Positions 5,898 through 11,731 of a stretch of 17,492 bases of DNA are shown here, piece by piece (position 1 is the first letter of the stretch; each line of letters opens with the position of its first letter). The position numbers and the translations under genes were made by a program. Source of the DNA: Planctomycetales bacterium (GTDB lineage: Bacteria; Planctomycetota; SBBH01); NCBI GenBank assembly GCA_005239795.1, contig SBBH01000256.1, positions 1 to 17,492 of the forward strand. Reading direction: 5' to 3'. The notes under the pieces are model-generated. The model searched no databases. It saw nothing but the letters and a program-made list of their open reading frames with translations, and was not told the origin of the DNA.

Positions 5898-8813
5898 TCA
5901 CCGGATTAACCGGGCGGCTAGGGGATCGCGCGAGGACTCCCCGCGCACCCACATATCGCCCAAGAGCCTTTCCGAAAACTTCTTCTGCTGTTCAGAGCCG
6001 CGCCGGTGCGTCCAGACCGCCAGGTCCACGAACCGACGCCGCGACACGCTCCCCCCCAGATCGGGAGCGGCGCCAAAAAGCTGGGCCAGGGTGTCGCGCA
6101 GAACTCCCGGCTCGTTCTGGACCACGAGCGCCAGCCCCATCTCGTAGGAATAATCCCACCAGACAGCTTCCCCAACAGGGGTCGCCTCGCGCAAAGACCG
6201 GCATGCTTCATACCACTGTTCGCAAAACGATTTCCGGCGCGCCGCATCAGGTTCCTTCTCGGCGAGTCGGCGCGCCGAAGAAGCGACCCGCTCGCGAGCC
6301 CACCGGGCGAATTGCTCCCGCGCGCGATAGGCGGCGTCGATCTCCTGTGAGACCGCCAGGGCCCGTTCCCAATCCTCCACCCCCCAATAGGCGTCGGAAA
6401 GCCTTCCCAAGACCCGCAGGCGTGTGTCGGCGGCAATCTTCCAAGCGTCGGCCTTCGCCAGGATCAACTCGCCGATCCCGATGGCTGTGAGATACTCCTG
6501 GGTCTTCGCCACCTGCCACTCGAAGCGGTTGACGAGTTCCTCGATTTCCCGGGGGCTGGGGTTCTCTTTGCCCCCCAGCGTAAAGGTCAGGAGTTCCGTC
6601 CCCCACAGGGCCGCCTCGCGTGCTACACCTTCGTCGCCGCAGCGCTTCGCTTCGCGCGCCGCCTCCGCGGCGATCCTCCCCAACACGGCCGCACCTGCCA
6701 GAAGCGGCTTGGATGGTTCTTTTTCTTTCGACTGCTGAATACCCAAGGCCGCCCAGATTTTTTTTGCCTGCGGGAGATCCCCCCGGCGGGCCTCCGCGAT
6801 GCATCTAAAAAGCACCCATTCCTCCGGGGGCTTGGCGTCCGGAAAATTCTTCCCGTGATCGTCCAGGATCGCGAGCGCCCTGTCGGGTGCGGCCAGCGCC
6901 AGGAAATAGGCGGCACCCGACACTGCGCGGGCCGAGAGCGCCCGGCGTGCGGCGACGTCGAGCGCGCCGGCTCTAGGGCCGGCGAGCCACTGCGCGAAGT
7001 TCTGATGAGCCTCATCGAGCGGGGCCGTTTCCTCCTTTGTCGGGAAACGCCCCCCGGCAGCCTTGAGCACCCCCGAGAGGATCCCCCTTTGCAGCTCGAC
7101 AATCTGGACGAGCGCCTCCCCGTACAGGACGGGGACCGAGGGACGCACGCGCGCGTAGACCGCGAGCGCGCGGGGGAGATCCCCCATCTCACGCGCCAAA
7201 CGCGCCAAGTCCATGAGAAACGGCTGCGTCTTCTCGTGATTGGGGAATTTTCCGGTGACGCTTTCCTTTATGGCCGCGGTCGAGCGCTGGTGCAGGGCCG
7301 CCAGCGCCTCTCCTTGGGCCGGCGGCGCCGCGAGCCCTTCTACGAACCATTTGGCGACGATGGCATTCGCCTTTTCCGCCGCTTCGACGCCTGTCTTCTC
7401 GTCGACCGAGCCATGTTCAGCAACTTGGGCCCAGGCGGCGCCGGCGGCGGCAAAACGTCCGAGTTTGAAGTGGCAGAATCCGCACCGGTCCCACACGCGC
7501 GGGATCTGGGCATCCCAGGCCCCGGCCTTCTCGGCTCCAAAAAGAATCTGCCGGTAGAGGGCGAGCGCTCCCTCGTAATCAGGCGGGGATTGCTTGAGCC
7601 GCTCGTCGGCTTGGGCCAAAAGATCCGGGCCGCCCTTCGGCGTCCCTGTCGAAGAGGCACCTGACGCGGCGCGGTAGCGCAAGACCCAGGCGGCGGCTTC
7701 GCGCGAGGCCGAGGCGTTCCGGACGCCCAGCTCCTCCAGGCGCGCGATCCCAGCCTCGAACGATTTTCTCCACTGGGGGTCCTTCTCCTGCGCCGCCAGA
7801 GCGGCCTCGACGGCGGCGCGCGCCTCCATCAGGGCCGCGCCATCCGCATCCCCTTCCTTCCGGATCTCGGCGGCGGTTTTACGCGCGCCGTCCCAATCCT
7901 GGGCGGCCAGGCTCATGTCCGCCAGCTCCTCCAAGGCCGCCCGGCGCGCCCTCGCCCCCTCTTGGTGCTGGATCTTCTTGGCCAAAAATGCCATAAGCGT
8001 CGTGCGCGCGCGTGCGACATCCCCCAAGGCCCGCTCGCAGGCGGCCTTTCCCAGATACGGCGCGGGATAATAGACGACGTCCGGCCTGTTTTCGTCCTCT
8101 GTGAGAAGCGCCGCGTTGTCGAACTCCTCCGCTCCCTTTTCGAGGATTTCTTTCTTCCTCTCGGGGGAAAGATCCCTCAGGCGCCCCCAGCTCAGGTGGG
8201 CCTTGGCCCATTCGTAGCGCGATTCGGCCTGCAGTTGGTAGAGCCTCTGATCGAGCGCCAGGAAGGCAGCCTCGTCGATCACCTTGGCGTCAAGCGCCGT
8301 CTTGGCCTTCTCGACAAGTTTGTCGAGATCCGCGACCAGCGTTTCCAGCATCCGCGCGGCTTTTGCGAACGCCGCGTCGGTGCGATGCGCCTCGGCCACA
8401 TCCAGGTCCAGGCGCGCCAGGGCCAGGGCTGCCTCGGCCGGAACGCTCGACGGCGGGGCGGCGGACGCCGGCGGTGTCGCGGCGGCCGCGAGGCGCGCGC
8501 GGACGTCGGCCAGGAGAGCTTCGCGGCGGGCAGCGCTCTCCGGCTCCAGAGCCTCCATTGTCATGAGGCGCGCCTCGGCGAGCGTCACGCGGAGCGCCCC
8601 GCCGGGGTGTCGGCGTGCCAACATTAAAAGCGCCTTGCGGGCGAAATCGTGCATCCGGAGGCGCCCGGCGATCGTGTTCTCGACGAAGGCAAGATCCTCC
8701 TCCAAGAAAGCGGAAGAAGGTTCTTCGGCCGCGGGCGCCGCACAGGCTAGCGCCCAAAGGATCGACAACAGGAAGGAAGGGAGAAATAACAGTTCGAAAA
8801 ACTTCATCCTCAT
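5898..8813 (-). CDS. Large secreted TPR protein
   Basis: This is a 971-residue protein, the largest in the window. The ATG at 8813 gives MRMKFFELLF; an in-frame ATG two codons on (8807) is equally possible, and neither has a clear SD, so initiation may be coupled to the exbD stop 14 bases earlier. Residues 1-27 are a signal peptide; a cysteine at 24 (ALAC) resembles a lipobox but has Ala where Leu/Val/Ile is usual at -3. The rest is almost entirely helical and Ala/Glu/Arg-rich with TPR-like repeats, for example AKAALDAKV near 180, ALALYRQILFGAEKAGAWDA near 430, and RALAVYARVRPSVPVLYGEA near 565. No catalytic motif is seen. Secreted long TPR proteins beside exbB-exbD pairs are familiar from planctomycete-type genomes. 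A periplasmic scaffold contacting the ExbD domains is inferred. Confidence 0.82.
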   Translation of the reverse strand: MRMKFFELLFLPSFLLSILWALACAAPAAEEPSSAFLEEDLAFVENTIAGRLRMHDFARKALLMLARRHPGGALRVTLAEARLMTMEALEPESAARREALLADVRARLAAAATPPASAAPPSSVPAEAALALARLDLDVAEAHRTDAAFAKAARMLETLVADLDKLVEKAKTALDAKVIDEAAFLALDQRLYQLQAESRYEWAKAHLSWGRLRDLSPERKKEILEKGAEEFDNAALLTEDENRPDVVYYPAPYLGKAACERALGDVARARTTLMAFLAKKIQHQEGARARRAALEELADMSLAAQDWDGARKTAAEIRKEGDADGAALMEARAAVEAALAAQEKDPQWRKSFEAGIARLEELGVRNASASREAAAWVLRYRAASGASSTGTPKGGPDLLAQADERLKQSPPDYEGALALYRQILFGAEKAGAWDAQIPRVWDRCGFCHFKLGRFAAAGAAWAQVAEHGSVDEKTGVEAAEKANAIVAKWFVEGLAAPPAQGEALAALHQRSTAAIKESVTGKFPNHEKTQPFLMDLARLAREMGDLPRALAVYARVRPSVPVLYGEALVQIVELQRGILSGVLKAAGGRFPTKEETAPLDEAHQNFAQWLAGPRAGALDVAARRALSARAVSGAAYFLALAAPDRALAILDDHGKNFPDAKPPEEWVLFRCIAEARRGDLPQAKKIWAALGIQQSKEKEPSKPLLAGAAVLGRIAAEAAREAKRCGDEGVAREAALWGTELLTFTLGGKENPSPREIEELVNRFEWQVAKTQEYLTAIGIGELILAKADAWKIAADTRLRVLGRLSDAYWGVEDWERALAVSQEIDAAYRAREQFARWARERVASSARRLAEKEPDAARRKSFCEQWYEACRSLREATPVGEAVWWDYSYEMGLALVVQNEPGVLRDTLAQLFGAAPDLGGSVSRRRFVDLAVWTHRRGSEQQKKFSERLLGDMWVRGESSRDPLAARLIR

Positions 8814-8827
8814 CCCAACTATGGCGG

Positions 8828-9265
8828 CTACGGGTTCTCCAGGCGCGTGCCGATAGCGACCTGCGTGGCCCCGCTCCGGTCGGCCAGATCCTTGACGCGC
8901 ATCACCTCGCGGATCGACTTGCGCTTGTCGGACCGAATCATGACGGAACCGTCCTTCGATTTCGCGATCTCCTCCGTCAGGCGCGCGGCCAGGGCCGCGT
9001 ACGGATCCTTCTGGGCTGTGTCGATCGGCACCTGGGCGTCCCCGACGAAGTAGCGACCGTCCTCGGTGATCGTCACGACCACACGGCTGGGCTGCTGCGA
9101 GGCGACGGAATTCTTTGGAAGATCGACCACAGGCCCGGTCTGCACGATCTGCTCGGCCGTCACCATGAAAATGATGAGGAGCACGACGAAGATGTCGCAG
9201 AGCGGCGTGATGTTGATATCGGTCACGACCTCGCCATCCCCTTCCTTGGCCCCCTCTATTGCCAT
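8828..9265 (-). CDS. exbD: ExbD/TolR-type biopolymer transport protein, second copy
   Basis: This 145-residue protein has the standard ExbD/TolR layout: a short cytoplasmic start, one membrane helix (about 22-42) in TDINITPLCDIFVVLLIIFM, and a periplasmic domain to the end. Asp24 in the helix is the conserved proton-path residue of ExbD and TolR. The helix region is nearly identical to that of the preceding exbD in protein and DNA, while the periplasmic halves differ, so a tandem duplication with divergent outputs is likely. The ATG at 9265 follows the previous stop by 6 bases and has a poor SD, which suggests coupled translation. It should form a proton channel stator with the ExbB homologue upstream. 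TolR and ExbD cannot be told apart here; no tolA, tolB or pal is present. Confidence 0.92.
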   Translation of the reverse strand: MAIEGAKEGDGEVVTDINITPLCDIFVVLLIIFMVTAEQIVQTGPVVDLPKNSVASQQPSRVVVTITEDGRYFVGDAQVPIDTAQKDPYAALAARLTEEIAKSKDGSVMIRSDKRKSIREVMRVKDLADRSGATQVAIGTRLENP

Positions 9266-9271
9266 GGCGAT

Positions 9272-9691
9272 CTAACGCAATTGCGTCCCGATCCCGATCC
9301 CTTTGGCGCCAGCGCGCTCGGCCGCCTCCATTACCTGCATCACGCTTTCCAGCGTCAGCGCGTGGTGCGCCCGGATCATCACCTGCTGTTTCGTGGTCTT
9401 GGGGATCTCGTCGCGCAAACGCGCCTCCAGGTTCGCTCGGTCGACCATCTGGCCGCTCACGGAAATGCGGTTCGTGTCGTCGATCGTGACGCTGACCGAT
9501 TCGACCTTGGGCTGGGAGATTGGCTGGCTCAGAGGGGTGTCCGCAGGAGAGCTCACCTTGGGCCCCTGCAGGACCGTGGCCTGCGCGGTCACCATGAAGA
9601 TGATGAGAAGCACCACCAGAATGTCGCAGAGCGGTGTGATGTTGATATCGCTGACGACCTCGTCGTCTCCCTCGCCCTTCGGACCTCGCAT
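9272..9691 (-). CDS. exbD: ExbD/TolR-type biopolymer transport protein, first copy
   Basis: This is a 139-residue protein starting at the ATG at 9691, 5 bases after AAAGGA. It has one membrane helix (about 21-41) in the motif SDINITPLCDILVVLLIIFM with the proton-path Asp23, then a periplasmic domain ending AGAKGIGIGTQLR. It is close to its neighbour (second copy) over the first 45 residues and divergent beyond. The intergenic space before it (65 bases) holds a tandem 21-base repeat. Two exbD genes after one exbB suggest a heterodimeric rather than homodimeric ExbD in the ExbB pore, which is an inference; ExbB5-ExbD2 stoichiometry is known from E. coli. Confidence 0.92.
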   Translation of the reverse strand: MRGPKGEGDDEVVSDINITPLCDILVVLLIIFMVTAQATVLQGPKVSSPADTPLSQPISQPKVESVSVTIDDTNRISVSGQMVDRANLEARLRDEIPKTTKQQVMIRAHHALTLESVMQVMEAAERAGAKGIGIGTQLR

Positions 9692-9704
9692 CTTTTCCTT
9701 TCTC

Positions 9705-9754
9705 TAGCGACTCGCGACTGGTCGTTAGCGACTAGCAACTGGCGATTAGCGACT
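9705..9754 (-). repeat. Tandem 21-base repeat (2.4 copies) between exbB and exbD
   Basis: Two 21-base units (9705-9725 and 9726-9746), each beginning TAGCGACT on the plus strand, are followed by a third partial TAGCGACT (9747-9754). Each unit also contains an internal degenerate copy (GCGACTGG, GCAACTGG). On the plus strand it encodes the run SLATRDWSLATSNWRLAT; such peptides are a well-known false product of this repeat class in metagenomic genomes. It fills most of the 65-base exbB-exbD gap. Confidence 0.75.
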
Positions 9755-9756
9755 CC

Positions 9757-10494
9757 TTACGCCGGCGCCGCCCCGTGGGCCGGGAGATCTGTGGCGCGGC
9801 GCGCCGGGGCCCCGGCAGAAGCCGTGGCCCGGGCCTGCTGGGAAAGCTTCAAGAGGCGCGCCTCGTAAGCCTCCTCCCCATAGCTCTTAAGGGTGGCCCC
9901 GAGCTTTCCGATGAGGACGTTCAAGTAGTTGAAGACGAAAACCGCCATGATCCCGACGAAGATCCCCGCGGCGGTGGTCACCAACGCCGTCGAGATCCCG
10001 GCCGAGACGGTCGCAAACCCCCCGCTTCCAGTCTTGGCGATGTCGATGAACGCTTGAATGATCCCAATGACGGTGCCGAAAAGACCGAAGAAAGGAGCGA
10101 GATTTCCCATCGACCCGATGAACCAGAGCCCCCTCTTGCAGGCGGCGATATCGGCGGTGCGGGCGCGTTCCATGGCGTTTACGGTGACTTGAGGGTGGAA
10201 GGACCCTTCGTAAAGCGCCCTATACATGGCGCTAGAGAACCCCTGTTCGGCGGCGGCGGCGAGATCCTGGGATTTTGCGCCGCCGGCGCTCATCTGGCCG
10301 AGCTGCTCCTTCAAGGCCGCCGCCTGCTCGGAGGCCTTCCGGACAAAAAGGAACCGCTCCACACCAATCACGACGATGGCGATCGACGCGGCCACCAGCG
10401 GCATCACGAGATACCATTCACGCAACATCGCCCCGAAGATGCTGAATTCTTGTGTGGGTTCGGCGGCCATGAGCGCCAGGACTCCGATCACCAT
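9757..10494 (-). CDS. exbB: MotA/TolQ/ExbB-type proton channel protein
   Basis: This 245-residue protein starts at the ATG at 10494, 6 bases after AAAGGAG. Three membrane helices are visible: about 27-48 (WYLVMPLVAASIAIVVIGVE), 128-152 and 165-191. The family motifs are present: GSMGNLAPFFGLFGTVIGII (127-146) and AGISTALVTTAAGIFVGIMA (165-184), with the polar Thr residues of the third helix that line the proton path. The large cytoplasmic loop lies between helices one and two, as in ExbB and TolQ. It is the first gene of a six-gene operon with two exbD genes, two TPR genes and a solute-binding protein gene. ExbB homologues form a pentamer around ExbD and use proton flow to do work across the periplasm. 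TolQ is an equally fair name. Confidence 0.93.
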   Translation of the reverse strand: MVIGVLALMAAEPTQEFSIFGAMLREWYLVMPLVAASIAIVVIGVERFLFVRKASEQAAALKEQLGQMSAGGAKSQDLAAAAEQGFSSAMYRALYEGSFHPQVTVNAMERARTADIAACKRGLWFIGSMGNLAPFFGLFGTVIGIIQAFIDIAKTGSGGFATVSAGISTALVTTAAGIFVGIMAVFVFNYLNVLIGKLGATLKSYGEEAYEARLLKLSQQARATASAGAPARRATDLPAHGAAPA

Positions 10495-10522
10495 GCGTTC
10501 TCCTTTCGTCTGGTCGTCTCGT

Positions 10523-10538
10523 CCGATCCGCAGATCGG
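10523..10538 (-). other. Small hairpin in the exbB operon leader
   Basis: CCGATC (10523-10528) and GATCGG (10533-10538) form a perfect 6-base stem with a 4-base loop, about 29 bases before the exbB ATG and within the leader predicted from the promoter at 10595-10567. It leaves the SD free. It could stabilise the mRNA end; no function is shown. Confidence 0.35.
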
Positions 10539-10566
10539 CGAAGAGATCTAAGCACGGATCCCTTCC

Positions 10567-10595
10567 AGGTTAGTGCCGCCCGCGCATGCGGTCAA
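10567..10595 (-). promoter_or_regulatory. Promoter of the exbB-exbD-TPR operon
   Basis: On the minus strand TTGACC (10595-10590) is followed after 17 bases by TAACCT (10572-10567). The -35 matches 5 of 6 bases, the -10 only 3 of 6. Transcription would start near 10560, giving a leader of about 65 bases. It lies back to back with the tRNA-Leu promoter. Confidence 0.4.
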
Positions 10596-10619
10596 TCCCG
10601 CGGCCAGCGCGCGAGCGCC

Positions 10620-10648
10620 TTGGCAATCCCCCCCCCTCTTCTTACAAT
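10620..10648 (+). promoter_or_regulatory. Promoter of tRNA-Leu, with a C9 run in the spacer
   Basis: TTGGCA (10620-10625) and TACAAT (10643-10648) match consensus at 5 of 6 bases each, with a 17-base spacer. Transcription would begin near 10655, about 14 bases before the mature tRNA. Nine consecutive cytosines (10628-10636) fill the spacer. Confidence 0.65.
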
Positions 10649-10668
10649 GGCCCCCCTTCAGTTTTCCC

Positions 10669-10754
10669 GCGGGGATGGCGGAACTGGCAGACGCGTAAGA
10701 TTCAGGTTCTTATGCCCACAAGGCGTGGGGGTTCAACTCCCCCTCCCCGCACCA
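10669..10754 (+). tRNA. tRNA-Leu, anticodon CAG, CCA encoded
   Basis: All arms fold. The acceptor stem GCGGGGA (10669-10675) pairs fully with TCCCCGC (10744-10750), followed by discriminator A and encoded CCA. The D arm has GCG/CGC with a GG in the loop. The anticodon stem TAAGA/TCTTA encloses TTCAGGT, giving anticodon CAG at 10703-10705, which reads CUG. A long variable arm (GCC...GGC) marks a class II tRNA, as expected for Leu. The T arm GGGGG-TTCAACT-CCCCC is perfect. It is the only clear plus-strand gene inside the window. Confidence 0.97.
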
Positions 10755-10762
10755 TTTTGTAT

Positions 10763-10804
10763 ATAGGCCGCAGACCCGGCGCCTATGCTCCCGCCATGTT
10801 TTTT
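10763..10804 (+). terminator. Possible weak terminator after tRNA-Leu
   Basis: ATAGGC (10763-10768) pairs with GCCTAT (10781-10786) over a 12-base loop, and six T bases follow at 10799-10804. The T-run is 12 bases from the stem, too far for a classic intrinsic terminator, so this is uncertain. Confidence 0.25.
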
Positions 10805-10841
10805 CACGCAACCGATAGACGGTGTGATCCCAGGTTGATCA

Positions 10842-11012
10842 TTAGCAATTCTGCTTAAGCCAAGTTTCATATTCGTCGTGATTTCCAACAAAAACATATT
10901 GAGAGGGAACCCCTGAAGCGTCGCCCACGAAAACGAGTCGATGCGCAGTGGTAATACAGATCCTCCAGTGGACTCGGCAACGCTTTTCAAGACGGAGCCC
11001 TGGATGCAGAAA
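10842..11012 (-). pseudogene. C-terminal remnant of a RelE/ParE-type toxin
   Basis: An open frame without a start codon runs from 11012 to a TAA at 10844-10842, 56 residues. It reads FLHPGLRLEK at its start, has TAHRLVFVGD in the middle (22-31) and ends VGNHDEYETWLKQNC. The order HPGL-R-x-E-K, then a hydrophobic YRLVF-like strand, then a GxHDEY end is that of the C-terminal half of RelE/ParE superfamily toxins (type II toxin-antitoxin). A stop (TAA, 11015-11013) lies directly before it, and upstream frames do not continue the fold, so the N-terminal half is lost. No antitoxin is seen. The assignment is from memory of the family pattern; codon use is less GC-rich than the neighbours. The stretch 10755-10841 holds no further gene. 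Confidence 0.5.
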
Positions 11013-11254
11013 TTACGCAAATCTATAACGGTAAAGTCGCTCGAACATTCCACAAGACGAAGCAGAAGCGATGGTGCATCGCAAATAACGCGTTGGAGGT
11101 CGGCGAGTTGGACGATGCCAGCGTGTTCAAATGCGAAGGCCAGCCGCGGCCGATCAAGACTGATACGTCAGGCAAAGTGGTTGCCATTGCTGATTGGACG
11201 CGCGTCGCTCCGGAAGAAACGCAGCCGAATTCGGCCCCATCCGGTGGCAGATAA
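10955..11254 (+). pseudogene. Unidentified 99-codon open tail without a start codon
   Basis: The frame is open from the TAA at 10952-10954 to the TAA at 11252-11254 and has no ATG, and no early GTG or TTG. From about residue 20 it looks like true protein: charged and balanced, for example YNGKVARTFHKTKQKRW (24-40) and GELDDASVFKCEGQPRPIK (50-68), and then SGKVVAIADWTRV. I do not recognise a family. It overlaps the toxin remnant in antisense over 10955-11012, so the real remnant probably begins near 11010 and the overlap marks a joint. Third-position GC is lower than in adjacent genes. It could also be a chance frame. The following 100 bases (11255-11356) show a GCCGC/GCGGC hairpin (11305-11320) and no gene. 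Confidence 0.35.
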
Positions 11255-11356
11255 CCATCCGCGGCAGCGGACCGGGACCGCGGGTACCTGCTCATAGTTC
11301 TAGCGCCGCTGGAGCGCGGCCCCGACTCCTGAAGGGAGACGCGACCTTTACTCTTC

Positions 11357-11731
11357 CTACTCGCGCTCCCAGGCCTCGACATCCTCCTCGCTGAAGCCGA
11401 AGTGATGCGCGATCTCATGGAGGAGCGTTTCGCGCACGACGCGGCGGATCTCCCCCGGGTCGCTTCCCGTCTCTTCCTCGATCGCCTCCTGAAAAAGATA
11501 GATCCGGTCGGGAAGCATGATCCCGGGCCCGGACGCGCGCGCATCCAAGGGGGTTCCCACGTAGAGCCCCAGGAGATCCCCTTCCTCCGGATCCTCCCCC
11601 GCCTCCTCGAGATGTCGCTGCGCCGCGCGCCGTTCGACGACCAACTCTACATTTTCGATCCGTTCGCGGACGGTTTTTGGCAGGCGCGCGAATTCCTCTT
11701 CCACCAGATTTTTAAACGTGCGGCGGCGCAT
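11357..11731 (-). CDS. Small HEXXH metallopeptidase (zincin family PF06262-like)
   Basis: This 124-residue protein starts at the ATG at 11731 (MRRRTFKNLVEEEF), which overlaps the antiporter stop as TGATG. A GTG ten codons earlier (11761) is possible, but the family usually begins with this R-x-F-x-x-L-V-E-E segment. Motifs in order: RLPKTVRERIENVELVVE (17-34), LLGLYVGTPL (53-62), MLPDRIYLFQEAIEEE (72-87), and the zinc site ETLLHEIAHHFGFSEEDVEA (101-120), with His105, Glu106, His109, Gly112 and Asp117. This is a HEXXHXXGXXXXD site typical of the family. It is often found as a lone small cytoplasmic protein; its substrate is not known. It is the last gene of the antiporter transcript. Confidence 0.88.
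   Translation of the reverse strand: MRRRTFKNLVEEEFARLPKTVRERIENVELVVERRAAQRHLEEAGEDPEEGDLLGLYVGTPLDARASGPGIMLPDRIYLFQEAIEEETGSDPGEIRRVVRETLLHEIAHHFGFSEEDVEAWERE

Noticed and set aside
8615..9868. 417-residue plus-strand frame over the exbD genes
   Set aside because: Antisense to exbD and the TPR gene start; its tail (SLATRDW...) comes from the 21-base repeat.
10586..10858. Small plus-strand ORF containing NWQTRKIQVLMPTRRGGS
   Set aside because: This is the translated tRNA-Leu gene, a well-known false protein.
10733..11053. 106-residue minus-strand ORF over the scar
   Set aside because: It runs into the tRNA and uses a GTG start; the adjacent frame (toxin remnant) fits a known family far better.
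11305..11320. GCCGC/GCGGC hairpin as terminator after the metallopeptidase
   Set aside because: Only five pairs and no T-run on the minus strand.
11023..11544. 173-residue minus-strand ORF
   Set aside because: Overlaps the metallopeptidase gene in another frame and lacks family likeness.
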